DNA of 64,000 nt. Origin: Candidatus Bathyarchaeota archaeon (lineage in GTDB: Archaea > Thermoproteota > Bathyarchaeia > Bathyarchaeales > Bathycorpusculaceae). This document shows, one piece after another, positions 54,102 to 62,734 of the stretch. A program made the translations under genes and the position numbers. The stretch is taken from assembly GCA_003164295.1 (NCBI GenBank), contig PLTA01000056.1, positions 1-64,000 on the forward strand, in the 5' to 3' direction. The notes below the pieces were generated by a model. It did no database searches. It was not told the DNA's origin and saw only the letters and a list, made by a program, of their open reading frames with translations. How positions within the stretch are numbered: position 1 is the first letter of the stretch; every line of letters begins with the position of its first letter.

Positions 54102-56384
54102 TTGCGAGTAAAAATTAATGTAACTGGAATTGTTCAAGGAGTGGGTTTCCGACCATTCGTCTACCGTTTGGCATTGAAAAACTATTTGGCAGGATACGTT
54201 CGTAATAGAGGCGACGCTGGAGCGGAAGTACTTTTGGAAGGAGACACGCTAAACATCAAAAATTTTATGAGCGACTTGACCGAGAAAAAGCCGCCTTTGG
54301 CCCAAATTGATTCGGTTAAATCTGTTAAGCTTTCAGGCAAAAAACAGTATGACAAATTTATGATTATTAAAAGTTCAAAAGAAGTAGAACAGTCGGGTTC
54401 CATAATCCCGCCAGATATAGCCATATGCAACGAATGCCTCGCCGAACTGCGCGACCCGGAAAATCCACGGTACGAATACTTCTTTATCACTTGCACCAAC
54501 TGTGGTCCCCGCTTCACAATCATTGAACAGTTGCCCTATGACCGCGAAAACACCACTATGCGCGATTTTCCACTCTGTGGTTTCTGTCAAAAAGAATACA
54601 ACAACCCAGCTAACCGGCGGTTTCATGCTCAAACCGTCGCTTGCCCACCTTGCGGTCCAAAAGCATATTTAACAACAAAAACAGGTGAAGCCGTCAGTGC
54701 TAAAGATCCTGTGCGTGAGGCTGGGAAACTGCTTTCGGAAGGCAGCATTTTAGCAATAAAAGGGTACGGGGGCTTCCATATTGCATCCTCGGTTATGCTT
54801 GAGACTCCATTGGAGCGACTTCGTTCAACGAAGCATCGACGGGAAAAACCATTTGCAATCATGGCAAAAAGTCTTGAGGCCGCAAAGAGTTTTGCCCAAG
54901 TTGGTTCGAAGGAGCACGAACTGCTGTCTTCCCCTGCACGCCCAATCGTCCTGCTAAACAAAAGTCAAAGCTATAATTTGTCGCCTCTTGTTGCGCCGCA
55001 TTTACATAACTTAGGCGTTATGCTGCCTTATACCGGGCTTCACTACATGCTTTTTGACCAAGTTGAAGACCCTGCGTTTGTAATGACCAGCGCCAACCCG
55101 CCAAACCAACCCATCGTAAAAGACAACGAAGCAGCACTCGAAACCTTAGGCGGCACAGTGGATTATTTTTTATTTCATAACCGCAAAATAGCTCACCGAT
55201 GTGATGACTCGGTCATGCGCGTCCATGAAAACCGCCAAGTGTTTCTTAGGCGAAGCCGAGGCTACGCTCCAGCACCCATCAGGCTTAAAGCCAAATCGAA
55301 GCGTTGCGTAGTCAGTTTAGGCGGAGAATTAAACAACACAGCATGCGTTTTGCTTGACGATAAAGCCTTCATTAGCCAGCATATTGGCGATGTAGAAAAC
55401 GTCGAAACTCGAGCTTTCCTCCAAGAAGCAACAAAGCACTTATACCACTTGACCAATTGCCACTCAAATGTTGTCGCATGTGATTTGCACCCCAAATTCA
55501 CAACAACCGCGTTGGCTAAGGAGATGGCGCAAGCAGATGGTTCGCCCCTAATACAGGTTCAGCATCACCATGCTCACGCCGCCGCTTTGATGGCTGAACA
55601 CAACTTGCAAGAAGCAGTTACCGTTGTTTGCGACGGGTACGGCTACGGAACTGATGGCGGAGCTTGGGGTGGCGAAGTCCTGTTTTGTTCTCTGGAGTCA
55701 CCAGATTTTATGCGCCTTGGGCATCTGGAACCTCAGCCACTGTTAGGTGGGGATTTTGCAAGCCGCTACCCAATGCGCGTAGCCGTTGGAATGCTCGATA
55801 AAGCGGGCGTTGTAGTTGAACCTTGGTTGATGCAAAATAGCTCAAATTTACCCTTTGGCGAAACTGAAGCCAAATTGCTTTTGGATCAACTAGAAAAAGG
55901 GGTAGGAACAATTGAAACTACTAGTTGCGGCAGAGTTTTGGATGCTGTTTCGGCCGTGTTAGATGTTTGTTTTGAGCGAAGTTACGAGGGGGAACCCGCT
56001 ATGAAACTTGAATCAGCCGCTTTAACTGGGAAAGAGGTGCTGCATGAAAATCCAATTTTACACGATGACATGCTTCACACCTCTAATCTGCTAAGGGCAA
56101 TCTTTGAAAATAAGCAGAAATTTTCTGTAGCTGATTTAGCTTATTCTGCACATAGTTATTTGGCAAAGGGTTTGGCTGCCTTAGCAACCGAAAACGCAAC
56201 AGAGCTCGGCATCAAACAGGTCGGGTTTTCAGGTGGTGCAGCTTGCAACCAAATACTTACAAAAGTAATGCGTGAAGCTGTTGAAGCTGCGGGGTTGCAG
56301 TTTTTGGTTCATGAAAATGTTCCAGCGGGCGACGGCGGATTATCATTTGGTCAGTCAGTTGTAGGTGGATTTTCCAAGTTTTAA
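54102..56384 (+). CDS. hypF: Carbamoyltransferase HypF
   Basis: 760 residues, complete. Acylphosphatase domain (GIVQGVGFRPFVYRLA), two zinc fingers (CNECLAEL ... CTNCGPRF and CGFCQKEY ... CPPCGPKAY), YrdC-like domain (ILAIKGYGGFHIAS), and a Kae1-like domain with HHHAHAAALMAEH and GTDGGAWGGE. Makes the carbamoyl group that becomes the cyanide ligands of NiFe hydrogenase, using carbamoyl phosphate and ATP. TTG start with AAGG upstream. First of hypF-hypC-hypD. Confidence 0.95.
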   Translation: MRVKINVTGIVQGVGFRPFVYRLALKNYLAGYVRNRGDAGAEVLLEGDTLNIKNFMSDLTEKKPPLAQIDSVKSVKLSGKKQYDKFMIIKSSKEVEQSGSIIPPDIAICNECLAELRDPENPRYEYFFITCTNCGPRFTIIEQLPYDRENTTMRDFPLCGFCQKEYNNPANRRFHAQTVACPPCGPKAYLTTKTGEAVSAKDPVREAGKLLSEGSILAIKGYGGFHIASSVMLETPLERLRSTKHRREKPFAIMAKSLEAAKSFAQVGSKEHELLSSPARPIVLLNKSQSYNLSPLVAPHLHNLGVMLPYTGLHYMLFDQVEDPAFVMTSANPPNQPIVKDNEAALETLGGTVDYFLFHNRKIAHRCDDSVMRVHENRQVFLRRSRGYAPAPIRLKAKSKRCVVSLGGELNNTACVLLDDKAFISQHIGDVENVETRAFLQEATKHLYHLTNCHSNVVACDLHPKFTTTALAKEMAQADGSPLIQVQHHHAHAAALMAEHNLQEAVTVVCDGYGYGTDGGAWGGEVLFCSLESPDFMRLGHLEPQPLLGGDFASRYPMRVAVGMLDKAGVVVEPWLMQNSSNLPFGETEAKLLLDQLEKGVGTIETTSCGRVLDAVSAVLDVCFERSYEGEPAMKLESAALTGKEVLHENPILHDDMLHTSNLLRAIFENKQKFSVADLAYSAHSYLAKGLAALATENATELGIKQVGFSGGAACNQILTKVMREAVEAAGLQFLVHENVPAGDGGLSFGQSVVGGFSKF

Positions 56385-56433
56385 ACCAATTTCTTTTTAT
56401 CGCCCTTTCAAGCCTCCTTATTGATTGATAGTT

Positions 56434-56658
56434 ATGTGTTTAGCAATTCCCGCCAAAATAATGAACATAGACGGCACCAAAGCCAACGTGGATTTTGGCC
56501 AAGGCGTCTTGCGAGAAGTTAATGTGTCGCTTGTTGAAGCCAAAGTAGGCGAATACGTATTGGTTCATGCAGGCTATGCAATTACAGTTATTTCAGAAGA
56601 GGATGCCAAAGAAACCTTGAGTTTATGGAATAGCGTTCTCGAAGCAGGCCAACAATAA
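56434..56658 (+). CDS. hypC: Hydrogenase maturation chaperone HypC
   Basis: 74 residues starting MCLAIPAKI, where the N-terminal Cys after Met is essential for binding the Fe(CN)2CO unit. This decides ATG 56434 over TTG 56425. It also has the VHAGYAITVI segment and a helix at the end. Works with HypD to assemble the iron site and deliver it to the hydrogenase large subunit. Confidence 0.93.
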   Translation: MCLAIPAKIMNIDGTKANVDFGQGVLREVNVSLVEAKVGEYVLVHAGYAITVISEEDAKETLSLWNSVLEAGQQ

Positions 56659-56679
56659 CGCCAAATTTGAGCGGTTGGT

Positions 56680-57768
56680 ATGGCTGAAAATCTAAGGTTC
56701 AGAAACCCCGAGTTAGCCCATAATATAGCTTTAAAAATTAAAAGCTTGGCGCAAAACGCTGGAAAAATTAAGATTTGCCATGTGTGCGGCACACATGAGT
56801 GGACAATAACTCATTATGGTTTGCGTAGTCTTTTGCCTGAGAATGTTGAGGTCATTGCTGGTCCAGGATGCCCTGTTTGCATTGTGCCAGCGGCAGAAAT
56901 CGATGAAGCGGTACAATTAGCACAGATGGGCAATGTAGTCACATGTTTTGGCGATGTGTTGCGGGTGCCCGGTAGCAAAATGTCGCTTCTAGAAGCCAAA
57001 GCAGAAGGCGCCGACGTTAGAATAGTTTATGCGACTTCAGATGCTGTTGAAATGGCTAAACATGAACCTAACAAGCAGTTTGTGTTTTTCGCCGTTGGTT
57101 TCGAAACCACTGCGCCATCAACAGCGGTTGAAGCCCTCGGTAACCCGCCTAAAAATCTTAGTTTTTTGGTGTCTCACCGTTTGATTCCTCCAGCCATGGA
57201 ACTGTTGCTCGGCTTGGGCGATTTACAAATTGATGGTTTTATCGCACCTGGTCATGTAAGCGCTATCATTGGTTTGAAGCCTTACGAGTTATTTCCACGG
57301 ATATATCGGATGCCAACAGTTGTAGCTGGGTTTGAACCAATTGACGTGTTAATGTCAATTTACATGATTGCAAAACAACATGTCGAAGGCAGACCTATCC
57401 TGGAGAATGAATATCCTCGCGTGGTTAAACCGGACGGCAACCCCCGAGCTTTAGAAATGATGAATAAAGCCTTCACGGTTACAGGCGGCAACTGGCGTGG
57501 CATCGGCAGACTTCCAGACTCTTCGCTTCAACTACGTGAGTCACTTGCAGAGTATGATGCCCGATTAAAGTTTAATGTCCACGTGGAACAAGGCAAAGAT
57601 ATCCTTCTTGGTTGCGAATGCCACTTGGTAATTATTGGAAAAATCAAACCCAACCAGTGCCCAATGTTCTTGAAAGCTTGTACACCAGAAAAACCTGTTG
57701 GCGCATGCATGGTCAGTAGCGAAGGCACTTGCAGAGTTTGGGCAAAAAACGTTGCTGTCCAGGATTAG
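56680..57768 (+). CDS. hypD: Hydrogenase maturation protein HypD
   Basis: 362 residues. The conserved motifs are present: CHVCGTHEWT, GPGCPVCIVP and GFETTAPST, plus the C-terminal Cys cluster (LLGCECHLV, CPMFLKACTPEKPVGACMVS) for the 4Fe-4S cluster. Scaffold that builds the Fe(CN)2CO group with HypC and HypE. It ends in a four-base overlap with the convergent hypE. Confidence 0.95.
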   Translation: MAENLRFRNPELAHNIALKIKSLAQNAGKIKICHVCGTHEWTITHYGLRSLLPENVEVIAGPGCPVCIVPAAEIDEAVQLAQMGNVVTCFGDVLRVPGSKMSLLEAKAEGADVRIVYATSDAVEMAKHEPNKQFVFFAVGFETTAPSTAVEALGNPPKNLSFLVSHRLIPPAMELLLGLGDLQIDGFIAPGHVSAIIGLKPYELFPRIYRMPTVVAGFEPIDVLMSIYMIAKQHVEGRPILENEYPRVVKPDGNPRALEMMNKAFTVTGGNWRGIGRLPDSSLQLRESLAEYDARLKFNVHVEQGKDILLGCECHLVIIGKIKPNQCPMFLKACTPEKPVGACMVSSEGTCRVWAKNVAVQD

Positions 57769-58832
57769 CAGATTCTGGGCACGGGATCGCCAATAGGTCT
57801 TGCAATTATTCTTGTACCGCCAATCTGCGTCTTCATGGCTACCCCTTTGAATTCTGCTGTGGCTTCGCCGATTATCTGTGCATTCTTTCCTTCTTCAGTA
57901 TGCTTCAAAAATTCCAATGCTTCTTCTGCTTTTTCAGTAACAACTCCAATTATGTATTTGCCTTCATTTCCAACTTCTAACGGGTCTAACCCAAGCATGT
58001 CGCATGCGGCCTGTACGTCCCGTCTAATAGGCACTTTGTCCTCGTAAGTTAATATGCCAACTTTGGATTTTTCAGCCCATTCATTAAGAGCGTCAGCCAA
58101 GCCTCCGCGAGTCGGATCTTTTACTGAAATAACCCCCCCTATTTCAGCAAATAAGCGTTGAAGCATGCGATTTAATGGTCTTACATCAGATTTTATATCG
58201 CTGCCAAAAGTTAAGCCCTGCTGAGCTGAAAGCACCGCCAACCCATGGTCGCCGATGGTGCCGGTTAAAATAATTTTGTCGCCTATGGCAAGATTTGAGT
58301 CGAGTGTCCACCGTGAAGCCACTTTTCGGTAGCGCTTTGCCACCGCAATGTTGCTTTCTAAGGCTGGAGTTCTTTTGCCGATGCCTGACAGATTCATTAC
58401 TAACCCGCCTAAACTGCCCTTCTCCACGACTTTTGTGTCGCCGGTAACAATACTTACTCCGGCTTCAATGCAGGTTTCCCTCATGCTGACTAAAATCCGT
58501 TCAAAATCTGCGATAAGTAAGCCTTCTTCCAAAATGAAACCGCAAGCCAACGCATAAGGCATAGCCCCCATTGCTGAAATATCATTAACTGTGCCTGAAA
58601 CTGACAGGCGTCCGATGTCTCCGCCTGGAAAAAATATGGGTTTAACAGCGTGCGAATCACTTTTAAAAACTATATCGCCGATGACTGCAGCATCATCCAT
58701 AGCTTCTAAGGGTACTTCTGCATCGTTATCTAAGCCGCCGAAATATTTTACAATGTAATTTTTGACTAGGTTGTGCATAACTGTACCGCCGGCGCCATGC
58801 AACATCGTGATTTTTTCGCTTAAATTAGACAT
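57765..58832 (-). CDS. hypE: Carbamoyl dehydratase HypE
   Basis: 355 residues. Start MSNLSEKITMLHGAGGTVM, MDDAAVIGDIVFKSDSHAV, and a C-terminal PVPRIC whose last Cys carries the thiocarbamate turned into thiocyanate with ATP. An ORF extends 56 codons upstream, but ATG 58832 has an AAGGAAG site and fits the family. It lies convergent to hypD. Confidence 0.95.
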   Translation of the reverse strand: MSNLSEKITMLHGAGGTVMHNLVKNYIVKYFGGLDNDAEVPLEAMDDAAVIGDIVFKSDSHAVKPIFFPGGDIGRLSVSGTVNDISAMGAMPYALACGFILEEGLLIADFERILVSMRETCIEAGVSIVTGDTKVVEKGSLGGLVMNLSGIGKRTPALESNIAVAKRYRKVASRWTLDSNLAIGDKIILTGTIGDHGLAVLSAQQGLTFGSDIKSDVRPLNRMLQRLFAEIGGVISVKDPTRGGLADALNEWAEKSKVGILTYEDKVPIRRDVQAACDMLGLDPLEVGNEGKYIIGVVTEKAEEALEFLKHTEEGKNAQIIGEATAEFKGVAMKTQIGGTRIIARPIGDPVPRIC

Positions 58833-59198
58833 TTCAGTTGCTTCCTTTTTAACAAATTCAATAGCAGATAAGTAAAACATAAACAAATCGCAGAATTCAG
58901 AGAAGAACAACACCCGGTGCTGCCACCAACAATTGTTTTTCTGCCAAAAGTTTGTTTTGTTTGAATGATGCATAAGGAAAAAACAACAAGAATTCACCAT
59001 CTATTGTTCTTCTTTTAATAAACTGCTGCTTTATTTGACTAACTATCAGGTAGAAGAAAATGAAGTTTTCTTTTAATGACTTTTTTCTCTTGCCGAAAAC
59101 AAAATTACCCATTCGGCTGTACAAAAAACGACAGTTTAAAACCTCATTTTTTTCTGAGTTCTAGCAACTATATATCGCTACGACTTTTTATGGGTAAA

Positions 59199-59206
59199 CT
59201 ATAAAA
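59199..59206 (+). promoter_or_regulatory. TATA box of the ribosomal protein operon
   Basis: CTATAAAA lies about 153 bases before the uL22 start and is the clearest archaeal TATA element in this leader. It implies a long untranslated leader of about 125 bases. Confidence 0.45.
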
Positions 59207-59250
59207 GGGAAAAGTTATATCCAAAACTGTACACCTCACGCGTTCGAATT

Positions 59251-59266
59251 GTTCCTTCGCAGGAAC
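59251..59266 (+). promoter_or_regulatory. Leader hairpin of the ribosomal protein operon
   Basis: GTTCCT-TCGC-AGGAAC, six pairs with a four-base loop, falls in the predicted leader. It could be a protein-binding feedback site for the operon, though no known r-protein target is recognised. Confidence 0.38.
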
Positions 59267-59358
59267 GTACTCACCAGTAAAAACTAAAAGATTAGTTTTG
59301 ATACGGAAAGCCATATAAATTGCTTTTACGTGTTTGTTTGCGCATCGGAGTTATAATA

Positions 59359-59844
59359 ATGCCAAAATGGGGATATACAATAATTGACGAAATGCTTAAT
59401 CCAGAAAAAACAGCGAAAGCAAGTGGCAGAGAACTCAAAATATCCCATAAAGCATCCAGGGAAATCTGTAAAGCCCTTAAAGGCATGATGCTAAACCAGG
59501 CGAAACAGTATCTACGGGATGTTGCAGCCAAAAGGAAAGCTGTTCCGTACATGAGATATAATAAAAAACTGCCTCATCGTCATGGACTTGTAAACGCTTT
59601 TTGTGGCAGATATCCAGTTAAACCATCTGAACAAATCTTGGATGTTTTACAATCGGCTCAATCCAACGCTGAAAATAAAGGTTTAGATGTAGATAGATTA
59701 CGAATTATTCATGCAGCAGCCTATCAAGGAATCAAATTGAAGCGTTACACTCCAAGAGCCCACGGTAGCGCTTCACCAAAATATGATACTACAACTCATG
59801 TCGAAATAGTTCTAGACGAGAAACCGACCCAAGGGGAACAATAA
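59359..59844 (+). CDS. rpl22: Ribosomal protein uL22
   Basis: 161 residues beginning MPKWGYTIIDEMLNPEKTAK, with VNAFCGRYPVKPSEQIL and the tip GIKLKRYTPRAHGSASPKY. A large subunit protein lining the exit tunnel. ATG 59359 is chosen over a TTG 13 codons upstream. First gene of the operon here; the usual upstream neighbours are absent. Confidence 0.95.
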   Translation: MPKWGYTIIDEMLNPEKTAKASGRELKISHKASREICKALKGMMLNQAKQYLRDVAAKRKAVPYMRYNKKLPHRHGLVNAFCGRYPVKPSEQILDVLQSAQSNAENKGLDVDRLRIIHAAAYQGIKLKRYTPRAHGSASPKYDTTTHVEIVLDEKPTQGEQ

Positions 59845-60603
59845 ATGAGCATAGTTAAACGTTTTATTACAGAATCAATTAAAAGAACAGAAATTGATGA
59901 GTTTTTACAGAAAAAACTTGACAGAGCTGGATACGGCGGAGTAAACATTTCTAAAACCCCGCTTGGCACCCACGTTGTAATTTACGCGATGCGTCCAGGC
60001 TTAGTCATTGGCAGGGGTGGAGAAACCATAAAAGAGCTTGCATCGGCCCTAGAACAAAACTTCAAAGTTTCCAATCCTCAAATTTCAGTTTCAGAAATTG
60101 AAGTTCCAGAATTCAACGCCTATGTTATAGCTTCCCGAGTTGCCTCAGCACTTCAACGAGGCGTTCACTTTAGACGCGCAGGTTTTTGGGCATTAAACCA
60201 AGTCATGGAAGCAGGTGCACTTGGCGCTGAAATAGTCATAAGCGGCAAATTAACAACCGAACGCGCACGATTCGAAAAGTTCCGCGCAGGTTACTTCCCA
60301 AGATGTGGCGAACCAGCATTGGTTTCTACAAGAAAAGCTGAAGCTCATGTTCAACTTAAACCAGGCATTATCGGCGTAAGAGTAAAAATTATGCCGCCAG
60401 ACGCATATTTCCCTGACAGAATCATCGTTGCCAAAACATTGCCTGAGGAAGCAAAAATCGCCATTCCAGCAGTAATAGCATCACCTAAACCAGTAGAACA
60501 GCAAGCTTCTGCTCCAGTTGAAGAAGCAGAAACGGAGCCAGAATCAGGAGTAAAAGCAACAGAAGTAACAGATGCACGAAAAGAAGAGGAGAAAAAGCAA
60601 TAA
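59845..60603 (+). CDS. rps3: Ribosomal protein uS3 with acidic C-terminal tail
   Basis: 252 residues. KH domain with PGLVIGRGGETIKELASAL near 52-70, and the C-terminal domain up to about 205. A Glu/Ala-rich tail of about 45 residues (PVEEAETEPESGVKATEV) follows. Head of the small subunit, mRNA entry. Overlaps uL29 (TAATG). Confidence 0.95.
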   Translation: MSIVKRFITESIKRTEIDEFLQKKLDRAGYGGVNISKTPLGTHVVIYAMRPGLVIGRGGETIKELASALEQNFKVSNPQISVSEIEVPEFNAYVIASRVASALQRGVHFRRAGFWALNQVMEAGALGAEIVISGKLTTERARFEKFRAGYFPRCGEPALVSTRKAEAHVQLKPGIIGVRVKIMPPDAYFPDRIIVAKTLPEEAKIAIPAVIASPKPVEQQASAPVEEAETEPESGVKATEVTDARKEEEKKQ

Positions 60604-60929
60604 TGGCGATAATTAGGATTAAAGAAATCGTTGCCATGTCTTCTGAAGATAGAACAGCAAAGCTTGTTGATTTACGCGCAGAACTAGCCCGTATAAGAAC
60701 AATGATTAGAGCAGGCGGCGCCGTTGAGAATCCAACACGCGTGAGAGAACTGCGCAAAACCATTGCTCAAATATTAACTGTCGAAAACGAAAAAAAATTG
60801 GGTATCAGGCAAACAGTTGAAATAACTCAGGAAAAACCAAAGAAAAAAGTGGAAAAAACCCCAACTGCAAAGAAAACAGCCAAGAAGCCTGAAGCTAAAA
60901 AAGAAACTGAGGAGACTGCTCCACAATGA
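60603..60929 (+). CDS. rpl29: Ribosomal protein uL29 with Lys/Glu-rich tail
   Basis: 108 residues: the two-helix uL29 core (MSSEDRTAKLVDLRAELARI ... RELRKTIAQILTVENEK), then a tail of about 40 residues rich in Lys, Pro, Thr, Glu and Ala (KKVEKTPTAKKTAKKPEAKK). It lies by the exit tunnel. The tail is longer than in most archaea. Confidence 0.93.
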   Translation: MAIIRIKEIVAMSSEDRTAKLVDLRAELARIRTMIRAGGAVENPTRVRELRKTIAQILTVENEKKLGIRQTVEITQEKPKKKVEKTPTAKKTAKKPEAKKETEETAPQ

Positions 60930-61207
60930 AAATAACTCCAGATATCATCCGCTATGAATTTATTGGCTCTGGCGCTGAAATCACAAGAAGCCCCCATGGC
61001 GGCTACGTTGGTTTAGGCGGCATAGTTGTTGGCGAAACAAAAAATACTTTCACTTTAATCAGCGAAGGCCAAACAAAAAATGTAATTAAAGAACAAGCCG
61101 TTTTCAACTTCAAGTTTGGCGACGGCACAATTGTAGAAATTGACGGTAAACTTTTAGTTGGTAGACCTGAAGATCGACTCAAAAAAAGCATTAAGAGGTT
61201 ATGGTAA
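60926..61207 (+). CDS. rnp1: RNase P protein component 1 (Rpp29/Pop4)
   Basis: 93 residues of the Rpp29 Sm-like fold: GSGAEITRSPHGGYVGLGGIVV, FTLISEG, and GDGTIVEIDGKLLVGRPEDR. Part of RNase P, which trims the 5' end of tRNAs. In archaea it commonly lies inside the r-protein operon between uL29 and uS17, as here. Confidence 0.93.
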   Translation: MKITPDIIRYEFIGSGAEITRSPHGGYVGLGGIVVGETKNTFTLISEGQTKNVIKEQAVFNFKFGDGTIVEIDGKLLVGRPEDRLKKSIKRLW

Positions 61208-61208
61208 T

Positions 61209-61529
61209 ATGTCTCTAACTTTCAAACAACCTAAAAAAACATGCGACGACCGAAACTGTCCATTCCATGGGACTCTTGCAATAAGAGGACGTGTACTAGA
61301 CGGGACAGTTGAAACAGCAAAAATGGATAAAACCGTTATAGTTGACAGAGAATACTTAGAGTTCTCATCAAAATTCCAAAGGTACGAACGCAGACATGGT
61401 CACATTGCATCTCACAATACCCCATGCATTGACATAAAAGAGGGCGACCGAGTGAGAATCGCTGAATGTAGACCCATTAGCAAAACCGTTTCGTTTGTTG
61501 TTGTTGAAAAATTAGGAGAGGAAAAGTAA
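61209..61529 (+). CDS. rps17: Ribosomal protein uS17
   Basis: 106 residues: KTCDDRNCPFHGTLAIRG, archaeal-type N-terminus with a Cys pair, then KTVIVDREYLE and the ending VVEKLGEEK. Start ATG 61209; the open frame continues 17 codons upstream into rnp1. Binds 16S rRNA early in assembly. Confidence 0.94.
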   Translation: MSLTFKQPKKTCDDRNCPFHGTLAIRGRVLDGTVETAKMDKTVIVDREYLEFSSKFQRYERRHGHIASHNTPCIDIKEGDRVRIAECRPISKTVSFVVVEKLGEEK

Positions 61530-61530
61530 G

Positions 61531-61971
61531 ATGGCGGCGAAGGCAAAACAGAGAGCACTAGTAGCAAAAGGAATGCTTTCACACGGACAAAAAATAAGCC
61601 GTGGTCTATTATCAGGTTCAGAAATGAAATGCACGGATAACACCGGTGCACGCGTTTTACGTTTAATTCAAGCTATGGGCTACAAGGGTCGACTGCGACG
61701 TTACCCCTCTGCCACAGTAGGCGACAAAGTAACTGTATCAGTTAGACAAGGCTCACCAGACATGAGGAAAAAGATCTTCCAAGCAGTAATTGTACGTCAA
61801 AGAAAAACGTTCAGACGTGTTGATGGTGTTTGGGTCCAATTTGAAGATAATGCAGCCGTAATCATTACTCCAGATGGCGAAATGAAAGGATCCGAAATAA
61901 GAGGTCCAGTAGCAAGAGAAGCAGCTGAAAGATGGCCAAGAATCGCAAGTGCTTCAAGTATAATAGTGTAG
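61531..61971 (+). CDS. rpl14: Ribosomal protein uL14
   Basis: 146 residues, with archaeal N-terminal extension, TDNTGARVLRLIQAMGYKGR, and EIRGPVAREAAERWPRIASA at the end. Lies at the subunit interface. Confidence 0.95.
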   Translation: MAAKAKQRALVAKGMLSHGQKISRGLLSGSEMKCTDNTGARVLRLIQAMGYKGRLRRYPSATVGDKVTVSVRQGSPDMRKKIFQAVIVRQRKTFRRVDGVWVQFEDNAAVIITPDGEMKGSEIRGPVAREAAERWPRIASASSIIV

Positions 61972-61980
61972 GTGCAAGAA

Positions 61981-62733
61981 ATGCAAGAAACTAAACGAAT
62001 CAAAAACCCGAAGAAGCAGCGTAAAAAGCTTTTTAACGCTCCTGCTCACATTCGCCACAAACTTATGGCAGCTCACTTATCAAGCGAAATTTCAGCTTCA
62101 AGAGGTGTAAAAACTCTTCCAGTACGGAAAGGCGACACAGTTCGAATTGAACGCGGAGACCATAAAGGCTTTGAAGGTAAAGTTTCACGCATTGACTCTA
62201 AACATTATAGAGTATTTCTTGAAGGATTAACGCGTGAAAAAGTCGATGGAACAAACATTTTCGTTTCAGTACATCCATCCAAAATTCAAATAAGAAATCT
62301 TAACCTCGACGACAAACGCCGAAAAGATATTCTTGGCAGGAAAAAAATAGAAAAGCCGGGACGCGAAGAAAAAACAAAAACAAAACCATTAAAGAAAGCT
62401 GAAATGCCAACGACAAAGGTTGAAGAAGTAGAAGAGGAGAAACTCGAAGAAGTGCCACCAATTGAAGAAGAGCAAGCGCCTGCAGAAGTTCTTGAGGTAG
62501 AGAAGGTATCTGAGAAAGCTCCAGCTGCAAAGAAAGCAGTAGTCAAGAAACCTGCCGTTAAGAAGGAAACTCCTGTAGTAGAGGAAAAGGAACCTGCTAA
62601 GAAAGCAGTAGCCAAGCCAAAAATTGCAAAGAAAACAATTGAACCAAAAGAAACACCAGTGAAACAAACGGCTGAGAAAAAATCAGCTTCTAAGTCACGC
62701 GCTAAAAGTAAATCTGAAGAAGGAGAAGAATAA
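61981..62733 (+). CDS. rpl24: Ribosomal protein uL24 with very long C-terminal tail
   Basis: 250 residues. The KOW-containing core is about 120 residues (RKGDTVRIERGDHKGFEGKV, IQIRNLNLDDKRRKDI), followed by about 130 residues of Lys/Ala/Glu/Val/Pro repeats (APAAKKAVVKKPAVKKE type), roughly twice the usual archaeal length. ATG 61981 with AGGTG six bases upstream is used; GTG 61972 overlaps that site. The tail may contact rRNA outside the tunnel or be disordered. Confidence 0.92.
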   Translation: MQETKRIKNPKKQRKKLFNAPAHIRHKLMAAHLSSEISASRGVKTLPVRKGDTVRIERGDHKGFEGKVSRIDSKHYRVFLEGLTREKVDGTNIFVSVHPSKIQIRNLNLDDKRRKDILGRKKIEKPGREEKTKTKPLKKAEMPTTKVEEVEEEKLEEVPPIEEEQAPAEVLEVEKVSEKAPAAKKAVVKKPAVKKETPVVEEKEPAKKAVAKPKIAKKTIEPKETPVKQTAEKKSASKSRAKSKSEEGEE

Positions 62734-62734
62734 T

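Noticed and set aside
58833..59000. N-terminal extension of HypE of 56 codons
   Set aside because: HypE starts at MSNLSEK in all homologues I know; the extension is Phe/Cys-rich noise with no ribosome binding site.
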